The notes: generated by a model not told the origin, from the letters alone. A DNA stretch of 16,637 nt from Pseudomonadota bacterium (GCA_030836725.1 JAUPLV010000032.1:1-16637), one strand, 5' to 3'. Positions 1 through 9,071 are shown, numbered from the stretch's first letter. A program made the numbers and translations.

Positions 1-1186
<1,186 letters not shown>

Positions 1187-1246
1187 CATGATTTCCTGGT
1201 TAGGGTTAAGGAAAGGGATGCGCGGCATTCAACCACGCTCACCCTT

Positions 1247-1274
1247 AACTGGGGGGCATAGTTCGAAATTCAAG
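1247..1274 (-). promoter_or_regulatory. Candidate heat-shock (sigma-32) promoter of lon
   Basis: On the minus strand, CTTGAA (1274-1269) is followed after 14 bases by CCCCAGTT (1254-1247). The sigma-32 consensus is roughly CTTGAA, 13-15 bases, CCCCATNT, so the -35 is a full match and the -10 differs at one defined position. Transcription would start about 50 bases upstream of the lon start codon. lon is a classical heat-shock gene, which fits. This is a motif match only. Confidence 0.6.
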
Positions 1275-1300
1275 ATGGCCGATGGTTCCCCATCAGCCAT
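1275..1300 (-). terminator. Hairpin just after clpX, possible weak terminator or attenuator
   Basis: An inverted repeat has outer arms ATGGC/GCCAT and inner arms GATGG/CCATC, with one C/A mismatch between them and a TTCC loop. It begins 6 bases past the clpX stop codon. On the minus strand it is followed by CTTGAATTTCG, which is not a proper T-run, so it may terminate poorly and allow some clpX-lon read-through. It directly abuts the lon -35 element. Confidence 0.4.
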
Positions 1301-1306
1301 TCCGGT

Positions 1307-2578
1307 TCAGGCTCCGGCAACCAGCGACTGGTCGCCCTGATCGGAATAGATCAGCAGCGGTTTGCCTTCGCCGTTGATCAGGCCGTTGTCCACCACGACC
1401 TTGCTGACCCCTTTGAGCGAGGGCAGGTCGTACATGGTATCGAGCAGGGCATGCTCGATGATCGAACGCAGGCCGCGCGCACCGGTGCGGCGCAACAGTG
1501 CGCGTTTGGCGATGGCATTGAGCGCTTCTTCGCGAAACTCAAGCTCGACGCCTTCCATCTTGAACAGCTTGGCGAACTGCTTGGTCAACGCGTTCTTCGG
1601 CTCGGTCAGGATCTGCACCAAAGCAGCCTCATCGAGTTCGTCGAGGGTCGTCACCACCGGCAAACGGCCGACAAATTCGGGAATCAGGCCGTATTTGATG
1701 AGATCTTCCGGCTCGACCTGATGCAGCAACTCGACATCGCGCTTGTTGTCGTCGACGTTCTTGACCTGCGCGCCGAAGCCGATTCCGCCCTTTTCGGTGC
1801 GGCCACGGATGACCTTTTCCAGCCCGCTGAAGGCGCCGCCGCAAATGAACAGGATGTTGCTGGTGTCGACCTGGACGAATTCCTGATTCGGATGCTTGCG
1901 TCCACCCTGAGGCGGAACCGAGGCCGTGGTGCCCTCGATCAGCTTCAGCAGCGCCTGCTGCACGCCCTCTCCGGACACGTCACGGGTGATCGACGGGTTG
2001 TCCGACTTGCGCGAAACCTTGTCTATTTCATCGATGTAGACGATGCCCTGCTTGGCCTTATCGACGTCGTAATCGCACTTCTGCAGCAACTTCTGGATGA
2101 TGTTCTCGACATCCTCGCCCACGTAGCCGGCTTCGGTCAGCGTGGTGGCATCGGCGATCACGAACGGCACATTCAACAGACGCGCCAGCGTTTGCGCGAG
2201 CAGCGTCTTGCCCGAACCGGTCGGCCCGATCAGCAGGATGTTGCTCTTCGCCAGTTCGACATCGCCGCTGCTGGCATTGCTGCGCAGACGCTTGTAGTGG
2301 TTGTAGACCGCAACCGCCAGCGCCTTTTTTGCCTGTTCCTGGCCAATCACGTACTGGCCGAGAATATCGCTGATTTCGTGCGGCGTCGGCAAATCCGAAC
2401 TGGCGCCCTTCTGCGTGCCGGCCTGCTGGATCTCCTCGCGGATGATGTCGTTGCACAACTCGACGCATTCATCGCAGATGAATACCGACGGCCCGGCAAT
2501 CAGCTTGCGCACTTCGTGCTGGCTCTTGCCGCAGAAGGAGCAGTAAAGAAGTTTGTCGCCCGAGCCTTTGTCTGCCAT
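1307..2578 (-). CDS. clpX: ATP-dependent Clp protease ATP-binding subunit ClpX
   Basis: ClpX is the AAA+ unfoldase that recognises tagged substrates and threads them into ClpP. The 423-residue protein is full length. The N-terminal zinc-binding domain has its four cysteines at 13, 16, 35 and 38. Walker A GPTGSGKT is at 118-125, the GYVGE pore loop at 151-155, Walker B (VYIDEIDK) ends near 187, and the RKH loop is at 227-229. The IGF tripeptide that docks on ClpP is at 266-268, a likely arginine finger in GLIPEFVGR at 305, and sensor II GARGLR near 368. The ATG is preceded by an AAGGA-type ribosome site. It starts 13 bases after clpP ends, so the two are almost certainly co-transcribed. No feature is missing. 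Confidence 0.99.
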   Translation of the reverse strand: MADKGSGDKLLYCSFCGKSQHEVRKLIAGPSVFICDECVELCNDIIREEIQQAGTQKGASSDLPTPHEISDILGQYVIGQEQAKKALAVAVYNHYKRLRSNASSGDVELAKSNILLIGPTGSGKTLLAQTLARLLNVPFVIADATTLTEAGYVGEDVENIIQKLLQKCDYDVDKAKQGIVYIDEIDKVSRKSDNPSITRDVSGEGVQQALLKLIEGTTASVPPQGGRKHPNQEFVQVDTSNILFICGGAFSGLEKVIRGRTEKGGIGFGAQVKNVDDNKRDVELLHQVEPEDLIKYGLIPEFVGRLPVVTTLDELDEAALVQILTEPKNALTKQFAKLFKMEGVELEFREEALNAIAKRALLRRTGARGLRSIIEHALLDTMYDLPSLKGVSKVVVDNGLINGEGKPLLIYSDQGDQSLVAGA

Positions 2579-2591
2579 GCCTGTTCCTTGC

Positions 2592-3248
2592 TTAATTGCC
2601 TGATGCTTCGACGCGGCTGGTCAGCACCTTGTCGACCAGACCGTAGCTCACCGCTTCATCCGAACTCATGAAATTATCACGGTCGGTGTCGCGCTCGATC
2701 GCTTCCATGCTTTGCCCGGTGTGCTTGGCCAGCATGTCGTTAAGGCGCGATTTCAAATAGAGAATTTCCTTGGCGTGAATGGCGATATCCGACGCCTGCC
2801 CCTGGAAACCGCCGAGCGGCTGGTGAATCATCACGCGCGTGTTCGGCAGGCAATAGCGCTTGCCCTTGGCGCCCGCGGTCAGCAGAAACGCGCCCATGCT
2901 GGCCGCCTGGCCAATACAGAGCGTGGACACGTCCGGCTTGATGAACTGCATGGTGTCGTAGATCGCCAAGCCAGCCGAAACCGAGCCGCCGGGAGAGTTG
3001 ATGTAAAAATAGATATCCTTGTCGGGGTTTTCCGATTCAAGGAACAGCATCTGCGCGACCACCAGGTTGGCCGTCGCATCGTTCACCGGCCCCACCAGGA
3101 AAATGACGCGTTCCTTGAGCAGGCGCGAGTAGATGTCGTAGGCACGCTCGCCCCGGCCGCTTTGCTCGACGACCATGGGAACCAGCCCCAAACCCTGGGG
3201 TTCAAAGGACCGGGAATCGGAAATTCCGCTTTCGAAATCAATGCGCAT
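2592..3248 (-). CDS. clpP: ATP-dependent Clp protease proteolytic subunit ClpP
   Basis: ClpP forms the tetradecameric serine-protease chamber that works with ClpX (and ClpA where present). The 218-residue sequence carries the catalytic triad Ser117 (in GQAASMGAF), His142 (in MIHQPLGG) and Asp191 (in DTDRDNF), and the oxyanion-hole region SPGGSV at 85-90. The N-terminus upstream of the conserved LVPMVVEQ is about ten residues longer than in E. coli and is probably a processed propeptide. The ATG overlaps the tig stop codon by one base (TGATG), pointing to translational coupling. The ribosome site inside the end of tig is weak (GGGA). An internal Met25 start is possible but would remove residues that usually form the axial loop. 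Confidence 0.99.
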   Translation of the reverse strand: MRIDFESGISDSRSFEPQGLGLVPMVVEQSGRGERAYDIYSRLLKERVIFLVGPVNDATANLVVAQMLFLESENPDKDIYFYINSPGGSVSAGLAIYDTMQFIKPDVSTLCIGQAASMGAFLLTAGAKGKRYCLPNTRVMIHQPLGGFQGQASDIAIHAKEILYLKSRLNDMLAKHTGQSMEAIERDTDRDNFMSSDEAVSYGLVDKVLTSRVEASGN

Positions 3249-4546
3249 CAGGCACGTCCCATCAATTCTTCAAAGGAGGTTGTCACGTCATCCACCTGCG
3301 CCTGGCCTGCGGCCCATGCTACCACATTCTCTTCCAGCGCCAGGGACTCGATCTCCTGCATCCGCTCCGGATTCTGGTAGTACCACTGCACCACCTGTTC
3401 GGGGTTCTCGTAGCTCTGCGCCTGCTCCTGGATCAAGGCAAGAATCTGTTCGGGCTGTGCCGTAAGTTTGTTCGCCTCCACGATCTCGGCCAGGATCAGG
3501 CCCAGGCGCACACGGCGCTCGGCCTGCCCGGTGAACATATCGGCGGAAAGCTTCACGGTCTGAACCCCGCGCGAACGCATGTCTGATTCGGTCATTTCCA
3601 TCAGGCGGTCGGTTTCCATCGTCACCAGGCTCCGCGGCACATCCAGCGTGCTTTTCTGCAGCAGCAATTCCATTACCTGATCTTTCAGCTTCGACTGCAC
3701 GCGACGCTTGACTTCCCGCTCCAGATTGGACGTCACCTCGGACTTGAGCTTTTCCACATCGCCATCTTCGATCCCCAGCGCCTTGGCCAGTTCGGCATCC
3801 ACCGGCGGCAGAACCGGCGCCTGCACGTCCTTGACCTGCACCTCGAAATGCGCGGTTTTGCCGGCCAGTTCCTTGGCGGCGTATTCAGCCGGGAAGGTCA
3901 GGTCGAAGCCCTTGTTGTCGCCGGCCTTGAGCCCGGTCAGGTTCTGCTCGAAATCCTTCAGCAAGCGGCCTTCGCCGATCACTGCTGCGAAATCCTCGGC
4001 CTTGCCGCCTTCAAATACCGCACCATCCATCGTGCCCTGATAGTCGAACCTGATCAGATCGCCTTCAGCCGCGGCACGATCGGTGGGCTCGAACGTGCGG
4101 CGCTGCTTTTGCAGGACTTCCAGCGTCTTCGCCACGTCGGCATCGCCCAGTTCCACGACCGGACGGCTGATCTTGCCCGAACCCAGGTCGTCTATCCTGA
4201 CTTCAGGATAGACCTCGAAGCTGGCGATGAAGGTAATTTCCGTGGCGCCCGCCTCTCCTGCCTTCCGCTCGAAGCGCGGATAGCCGGCGATCTTCATCTG
4301 GCGGGCTTGCACGGCCTCGCCGAAACGCGTCTGCAGGGCTTCGCCCAGAACTTCCTGACGCACGCCAGGGCCATGCTGGAGCGCCACCGCGGCGAGCGGC
4401 GCCTTGCCAGGACGGAAACCATCCATCTTGACGTTGCGTGCCAGGCGCTTGAGGCGCCCTTGCACTTCCGATTCCAGCTGGTCCATGGGAACGCTGATAT
4501 CGAGGCGACGAACCAGTCCTTCGAGAACTTCAAGATTTGCTTGCAT
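3248..4546 (-). CDS. tig: Trigger factor, ribosome-associated chaperone and peptidyl-prolyl isomerase
   Basis: Trigger factor binds ribosomal protein L23 at the exit tunnel and shields nascent chains. The 432-residue length equals the family norm. The ribosome-binding domain contains the signature GFRPGKAP at 43-50. A central FKBP-type PPIase domain follows, with recognisable stretches IRFDYQGTMDG and LKAGDNKGFDLTFP, and then the helical C-terminal chaperone arms. I chose the ATG at 4546 because AGGAAG lies 7 bases upstream and the protein then begins MQANLEVLEGL as expected. The same frame stays open upstream to 4627, but that stretch is the tRNA-Leu gene. tRNA-Leu, tig, clpP and clpX are probably one transcription unit. 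Confidence 0.98.
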   Translation of the reverse strand: MQANLEVLEGLVRRLDISVPMDQLESEVQGRLKRLARNVKMDGFRPGKAPLAAVALQHGPGVRQEVLGEALQTRFGEAVQARQMKIAGYPRFERKAGEAGATEITFIASFEVYPEVRIDDLGSGKISRPVVELGDADVAKTLEVLQKQRRTFEPTDRAAAEGDLIRFDYQGTMDGAVFEGGKAEDFAAVIGEGRLLKDFEQNLTGLKAGDNKGFDLTFPAEYAAKELAGKTAHFEVQVKDVQAPVLPPVDAELAKALGIEDGDVEKLKSEVTSNLEREVKRRVQSKLKDQVMELLLQKSTLDVPRSLVTMETDRLMEMTESDMRSRGVQTVKLSADMFTGQAERRVRLGLILAEIVEANKLTAQPEQILALIQEQAQSYENPEQVVQWYYQNPERMQEIESLALEENVVAWAAGQAQVDDVTTSFEELMGRA

Positions 4547-4597
4547 CAAAATACTTCCTGGCTGAATTGAAATGTTGGGTGAATGGCAAAAAGCCGA

Positions 4598-4682
<85 letters not shown>

Positions 4683-4696
4683 GGCTTGGCCGCAAA

Positions 4697-4726
4697 ACTA
4701 TCGACCGATAAGTGTAATATAATCAA
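4697..4726 (-). promoter_or_regulatory. Candidate promoter for tRNA-Leu and tig
   Basis: On the minus strand TTGATT (4726-4721) and GATAGT (4702-4697) are 18 bases apart and would start transcription about 8 bases before the tRNA. The -10 is a mediocre match. The stretch between it and the tRNA is GC-rich, which is common at stable-RNA promoters. Confidence 0.35.
4718..4723 (+). promoter_or_regulatory. Perfect -10 hexamer TATAAT upstream of the squalene operon
   Basis: TATAAT matches the sigma-70 -10 consensus exactly and would give a start near 4730, leaving a leader of about 70 bases before hpnC. No convincing -35 lies 16-18 bases upstream, so strength or activator dependence cannot be judged. 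It overlaps the -35 of the opposing tRNA-Leu promoter candidate. Confidence 0.4.
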
Positions 4727-4798
4727 GGCGATGCTGTCACCCAGACCAACCCGGCATCCAGCCTAAGTCATTATTCCAATTCCGTTTTTTTGTTGCCG

Positions 4799-5605
4799 GT
4801 GCCGGTCGAACACTACGAAAACTTCCCTGTTGCGTCCTGGCTGCTGCCAAAACGGCTGCGCGAACCGGTCGAGGCCATCTACCGGTTCGCGCGCTCGGCG
4901 GATGACATCGCCGACGAAGGGGACGCGCCTGCTGCGACCCGCCTGGAGCAACTCGCGGCCTGCCACTCCGAACTGGATCGCATCGAACGCGGCGACACGC
5001 CGACCGATCCGGTGTTCGGTCCGCTGGCTGCCGCCATTCGCGCCCACGCCATCCCGCTCGCCCCCTTTCGCGACCTGCTGTCCGCTTTCGCGCAGGACGT
5101 TGAAAAAAAGCGCTATGCCAATTTTGGCGAAGTCATGGATTACTGCCGCCGTTCGGCCAATCCGGTGGGGCGCCTGATGCTGCATCTGTACGGCGACCAC
5201 GACCCGCGCCACCTGGCCTATTCCGACGCCATCTGCAGCAGCCTGCAACTGACCAACTTCCTGCAGGACATCGCGGTCGATTACCGGAAAGACCGCGTCT
5301 ATCTGCCGCAGGATGAACTGGCGGCGCACCACGTCAGCGAAGCGCAGATCGAGCACGGCGACACGCGCGGCCTGTGGCACGCGATGATGCTCAAGCAGGT
5401 CGAGCGCACCCGCAAATTAATGCAGGCCGGCGCGCCGCTCGGCCGGCAACTCAAGGGGCGCATCGGGCTCGAACTGCGGGTGACCATCCTTGGCGGCGAA
5501 ACCATCCTGCGCAAGCTGCATGCCGACCCCGGCTGCGTATTCAACAACCGTCCGGTACTGACCAGAAAAGACTGGATCACCATGCTTGGACGCGCACTTT
5601 TTTGA
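4799..5605 (+). CDS. hpnC: Hydroxysqualene synthase HpnC (squalene/phytoene synthase family)
   Basis: HpnC converts presqualene diphosphate to hydroxysqualene in the bacterial squalene route. The protein opens PVEHYENFPVASWLLP and carries the family's two aspartate-rich Mg-diphosphate sites: SADDIADEGD (D35 to D39) and LQDIAVDYRKDRVYLPQDEL (D157 to D161). The length of 268 residues is normal. The start is uncertain: no ATG exists near the conserved N-terminus, and GTG 4799, TTG 4793 and TTG 4790 are all possible. None has a recognisable Shine-Dalgarno sequence. I prefer GTG 4799 because relatives begin two to four residues before HYENFP. hpnD begins two bases after its stop codon. A phytoene synthase is the alternative, but the neighbours HpnD and HpnE argue for squalene. 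Confidence 0.92.
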   Translation: MPVEHYENFPVASWLLPKRLREPVEAIYRFARSADDIADEGDAPAATRLEQLAACHSELDRIERGDTPTDPVFGPLAAAIRAHAIPLAPFRDLLSAFAQDVEKKRYANFGEVMDYCRRSANPVGRLMLHLYGDHDPRHLAYSDAICSSLQLTNFLQDIAVDYRKDRVYLPQDELAAHHVSEAQIEHGDTRGLWHAMMLKQVERTRKLMQAGAPLGRQLKGRIGLELRVTILGGETILRKLHADPGCVFNNRPVLTRKDWITMLGRALF

Positions 5606-5607
5606 AC

Positions 5608-6453
5608 ATGGATTCCCATCAGTATTGCCAGGAGCGCGCCGCCGCCAGCGGATCCAGTTTCTATTACAGCTTCGTCTTCCTGCCGCAGGACGCCCGACGA
5701 GCCATCACCGCGTTTTATGCACTGTGCCGCGAACTCGACGACGTGGTGGACGAATGCCATGACCGCCAGGTCGCGCTGGCGAAGCTCGACTGGTGGCGCG
5801 AGGAAATCGGGCGATTCGCTGCCGGCATACCAGAACACCCGGCGACCCGAGCCCTGCACGACACCCCGCAAGGGCGCATCATCCCGCCCGCACTGCTGCT
5901 TGAAATTGTCGACGGCATGGCGATGGATCTCGACCACCCGCGCTACCCCGATTTCAAATCGCTCAATCTGTACTGCTACCGCGTCGCTGGCGTGGTGGGC
6001 GAGGTCGCTGCGGCCATTTTCAGCGGCCAGCGCAGCGAGGACGATCGCGACGTCCGCCGCTACGCCCATGAACTGGGGCTCGCCTTCCAGCTCACCAACA
6101 TCATCCGCGACGTCGGCGAGGACGCGCGACTCGGACGAATCTACCTGCCGCAGGACGAACTGGCGCGATTCGGCGTGGCCGAGGCCGATATCCTGAATGG
6201 CCGCGGCACGCCCGAATTCCAGGCGCTGATGCAGTTCCAGTTCGATCGCGCCGCCGCTCATTACGAGAGCGCTTTCGCCGCCCTGCCCGACCGTGCGCGT
6301 CGCGCGCAACGCCCGGGGCTGGTCATGGCGGCGATTTACCGCACCCTGCTGGACGAAATCCGGCACGCCGGCTTTCCCGTGTTGCGCACGCGCGTATCGC
6401 TCACGCCATTGCGCAAACTATGGCTGGCCGGTAAAACCTGGCTGTTCCCATGA
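5608..6453 (+). CDS. hpnD: Presqualene diphosphate synthase HpnD
   Basis: HpnD condenses two farnesyl diphosphates into presqualene diphosphate, the first committed step to squalene. The 281-residue protein has the two aspartate-rich sites of the squalene/phytoene synthase fold: CRELDDVVDE (D44 to D48) and LTNIIRDVGEDARLGRIYLP (D168 to D172). The start ATG 5608 lies two bases after hpnC ends and gives MDSHQYCQERAAASGSSFYY, typical of HpnD. There is no strong Shine-Dalgarno sequence, so translation probably depends on coupling to hpnC. The stop overlaps the hpnE start in ATGA. The same frame is open further upstream inside hpnC, but that part is not protein-like. Confidence 0.95.
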   Translation: MDSHQYCQERAAASGSSFYYSFVFLPQDARRAITAFYALCRELDDVVDECHDRQVALAKLDWWREEIGRFAAGIPEHPATRALHDTPQGRIIPPALLLEIVDGMAMDLDHPRYPDFKSLNLYCYRVAGVVGEVAAAIFSGQRSEDDRDVRRYAHELGLAFQLTNIIRDVGEDARLGRIYLPQDELARFGVAEADILNGRGTPEFQALMQFQFDRAAAHYESAFAALPDRARRAQRPGLVMAAIYRTLLDEIRHAGFPVLRTRVSLTPLRKLWLAGKTWLFP

Positions 6454-7721
6454 ACCCGCGGGTCGCGATCGTCGGCGGCGGATGGGCCGGCTGCACCACT
6501 GCGCTGACGCTGGCCGAAGCCGGGGTAGCCGTCACGCTGTACGAGGCCAGCCGCACTCTGGGCGGGCGGGCACGGGCAGTCGAGTTCGAAGGACGGACGC
6601 TCGACAACGGCCAGCACATCCTGCTCGGCGCGTATGAACAGACGCTGCAGCTGATCGACCGCCTGCATCCCGCGGCATCGCCCGACCAGCTATGGCGCCT
6701 GCCGCTCACCCTCGACCAGCCGCCCGACTTCAGCCTCGCCTGCCCGCGCCTGCCCGCACCGCTGCATTTGCTGGCTGGGCTGCTCGGCGCCCAAGGGCTA
6801 AGCTGGCAAGAGAAGTTTGCCGCCGCACGCTGGGCGCATGCCTTGCTGAACAACGCGGGCACACCGGATCAACTGACGGTCAGCCAGATCACCCGCGACC
6901 AGCCCGAAAAACTCAACCGCCTGCTGTGGCATCCGCTGTGCGTGTCCGCCCTCAACACGCCGCCGGAAATGGCCAGCGCCCGGGTCTTTCGCGACGTGAT
7001 CCGCTCCGCCTTTGGTGGACGCAACCATCACAGCGACCTGCTGCTGCCGCGCCGCGATCTGACCGCGCTGTTTCCCGCGCCCGCCGCTGCACGCCTGAGC
7101 GAACTCGGCGGCGCCGTGCGCCTTTCAAGCCGGGTAACGGCGCTTGAAGCCGCAGCGGACAGCATCACGCTCCGAACGCTCGACACGTCGACGTGTCACA
7201 GCCACGTCGTCCTCGCCGTCGCGCCGCAGCATCTGGCAGGCCTGGCTGCGACGGTTCCGGAACTCGAACCGGTACGACTTGAAGTATCCAGCTATCGCTA
7301 TCAACCCATCGCTACCGGCTACGTGCAGTACGACCCGGCTTTTCATCTAGAAAAACCTTTATTCGCCCTGGCCGGCGGTCCGGCCCAGTTTGTGTTCGAC
7401 CGCGGCCAGATCTATGGCCAGGCGGGGTTGCTGGCGTTTGTCGCCAGCGCCGCGGCGAACCTGTCTGCGGACTGGCTGGGCCAGGCCGAAGCCCAGTTGC
7501 AGCGCATTGTCGACCCCGGACCCGCGCGCTGGCGCAAAAGCATCGTCGAGAAACAGGCGACCTACGCCTGCGTGCCCAACCAGCCCCGCCCAAGCGTCCT
7601 CACCCCGCACCCGCGCATTTTCCTGGCGGGCGATTACACCGCCGGGCCTTACCCCGCCACACTCGAAAGCGCCACCCTGAGCGGGGTACAATCGGCCCGC
7701 GCCCTACTTGAAAAGCTATGA
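6450..7721 (+). CDS. hpnE: Hydroxysqualene dehydroxylase HpnE (FAD-dependent)
   Basis: HpnE reductively removes the hydroxyl of hydroxysqualene to give squalene. The 423-residue protein begins with a Rossmann FAD-binding fold: VAIVGGGWAG (glycines at 9, 10, 11 and 14) and the ribose-binding Glu32 at the end of the second strand (VTLYEA). RTLGGRAR, typical of amine-oxidase/phytoene-desaturase-like flavoproteins, follows near 35-42. The C-terminal FAD motif FLAGDYTAGPYPATLESA is near 391-408. The ATGA overlap with hpnD and another ATGA overlap with the downstream SDR gene show tight translational coupling. Family and role are secure given the adjacent hpnC and hpnD. Confidence 0.95.
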   Translation: MNPRVAIVGGGWAGCTTALTLAEAGVAVTLYEASRTLGGRARAVEFEGRTLDNGQHILLGAYEQTLQLIDRLHPAASPDQLWRLPLTLDQPPDFSLACPRLPAPLHLLAGLLGAQGLSWQEKFAAARWAHALLNNAGTPDQLTVSQITRDQPEKLNRLLWHPLCVSALNTPPEMASARVFRDVIRSAFGGRNHHSDLLLPRRDLTALFPAPAAARLSELGGAVRLSSRVTALEAAADSITLRTLDTSTCHSHVVLAVAPQHLAGLAATVPELEPVRLEVSSYRYQPIATGYVQYDPAFHLEKPLFALAGGPAQFVFDRGQIYGQAGLLAFVASAAANLSADWLGQAEAQLQRIVDPGPARWRKSIVEKQATYACVPNQPRPSVLTPHPRIFLAGDYTAGPYPATLESATLSGVQSARALLEKL

Positions 7722-8461
7722 AAGACTATCTCCCTCCCTCTGACCTGCTCGCAGGCCGTGTCATCCTCGTCACCGGCGCCAGTTCCGGCCTCGGCCGCGC
7801 CGCCAGCCTGGCGTTCGCTCGCCACGGCGCCACCGTCGCCCTGCTCGCACGCGGCGAAGCCAGGCTCGAAGCGGTGTACGACGAAATCGTCGCCGCCGGC
7901 CACCCCGAGCCGGCGATGTTTCCGTATGACCTCGCGACCGCGGACGACCGCGGTCTGGAAACCCTGGCCGGCGCCATCGCGCATCATTTGAAGCGGCTCG
8001 ATGGCGTGCTGCACAGCGCGCACCGCTTCTACAGCCTGACACCGCTCGAACTGCAGACGCTGGACGAGTGGCAGGCCCTGATGCGGGTCAACCTGATCGC
8101 GCCGTTTGCGCTCACCCGCGCATGCCTGCCGCTGCTCCGGCAGTCGCCGGACGCTTCCGTAGTGTTCACCGGCGAGAGCCACGGCCATCAACCCGGCGCC
8201 TACTGGGGCGGCTATGCCGTGGCAAAGGCGGGCCTGGAAACGCTCACCCGCATCTGGTCAGATGAAACCGCATCGGAGGAAAACCTCCGCATCAATACCC
8301 TGATCCCCGGCCAGGTGGCGACCACCCTGCGTTCGCGCACCCACCCGGGGCTATCCCCAGAAAGCGTGCCCAGCGTCGACGACCTGATGCCGTGGTATCT
8401 GTACCTGATGGGTGCGGACAGCCGGTCAGTACGCGGACAGATAGTGGAATGCCAAACCTGA
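7718..8461 (+). CDS. YciK-like short-chain dehydrogenase/reductase
   Basis: This is an SDR-fold NAD(P)-dependent oxidoreductase of 247 residues, most like the E. coli YciK group; its substrate is unknown. The cofactor motif TGASSGLG is at 19-26. The likely catalytic set is Asn125 (in MRVNLIAPF), Ser154 (in FTGESHG), Tyr166 and Lys170 (YAVAK). The C-terminal half has the YciK-like phrases INTLIPGQVATTLR and DDLMPWYLYLMGADSR. The conserved NAG structural motif is replaced by SAH at 100-102 (LDGVLHSAH), which is unusual. The ATG overlaps the hpnE stop by four bases, so the protein is made with the squalene enzymes, though a role in that pathway is only an inference. Confidence 0.88.
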   Translation: MKDYLPPSDLLAGRVILVTGASSGLGRAASLAFARHGATVALLARGEARLEAVYDEIVAAGHPEPAMFPYDLATADDRGLETLAGAIAHHLKRLDGVLHSAHRFYSLTPLELQTLDEWQALMRVNLIAPFALTRACLPLLRQSPDASVVFTGESHGHQPGAYWGGYAVAKAGLETLTRIWSDETASEENLRINTLIPGQVATTLRSRTHPGLSPESVPSVDDLMPWYLYLMGADSRSVRGQIVECQT

Positions 8462-8661
8462 CGTTTGACCTGCCGTAGTTGCCGGCCACCGCGGAATTCG
8501 CGAAAAAGCCGCAAAAAGGTTTACGGAATTTAATGTGGGAACAGGCGCTTGTTTTTTACGCCTTGAGGCGGCGTGCGATGCTGAGAACTGGCCGGATCAG
8601 GCAGGAGCTTCTAGAAGTGTCCACCAGAGATTCCGCTACGTTCAGCGCCCGTGTAATTCCG
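8462..8661. other. Intergenic stretch between convergent genes, no gene seen
   Basis: These 200 bases separate the SDR gene (plus) from the frameshifted exported-protein gene (minus). I see no plausible gene. A short stem AACAG/TTGTT followed by a T-run at about 8540-8556 could be a weak plus-strand terminator for the squalene operon. CGCC-TTGA-GGCG near 8559-8570 is a second small hairpin. Neither is strong. Confidence 0.5.
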
Positions 8662-9071
8662 TCAGGACCGGGGAGATGAGAGTGAAGCGCTCGACCCGCA
8701 CACCAATCTGAACACGGGATCGTCCTTTGCCAACGGCTGCCATTCGGCCTGGCGCGGATGCACCGTCAGGTAATCGATGAGCGCATCGTCGTCGGGAAAT
8801 ACCGCACGCGATAGCGTGGCAATGCGCTGGGTTTTGCAATCGATCATCCGCTTCGCCAGAATTTCACGCATGGGACGCAGGCTGTAGGGATCGGCTGGCC
8901 ACCGCGCAGGGTGGTTCGTTCGCGAAAGCCGATATGTCCGGCGCTGGGCTGAAAATTGAATAAGTCGATTGCGACCACTTCAGCCGGGGTCTCCAGCACC
9001 ACCCGCCACGATCCGTTCGCCCAGACCGGCATGGCCAGCAGGCAAGCCACCAGGCAGTGCCGAAAACGCAT
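8662..9071 (-). pseudogene. Small exported protein resembling surface-adhesin E family, frameshifted
   Basis: Two overlapping minus-strand frames join into one sensible protein of about 136 residues. The first, from ATG 9071, has a signal peptide MRFRHCLVACLLAMPVWA followed by SWRVVLETPAEVVAIDL, and runs through RERTTLRGGQP. The second continues DPYSLRPMREILAKRMIDC and ends near DDPVFRLVCGS. The switch is near 8890-8896 and needs one extra base, so a single-base deletion (or sequencing error) has occurred. Without correction the protein ends after 75 residues with an unrelated tail. The pattern of a short exported protein with a DC pair in the middle and a VC near the end resembles proteobacterial surface-adhesin E-like proteins; this is a weak family call. 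The ATG overlaps the stop of the upstream SpoIIAA-like gene (TGATG). Confidence 0.6.

Noticed and set aside
1451..2671. Long open plus-strand frame opposite clpX and clpP
   Set aside because: Antisense of two well-conserved genes, low-complexity composition, no ribosome site.
8479..8679. 66-codon open frame downstream of the SDR gene
   Set aside because: No ribosome site, overlaps the end of the minus-strand gene, composition typical of random GC-rich sequence.
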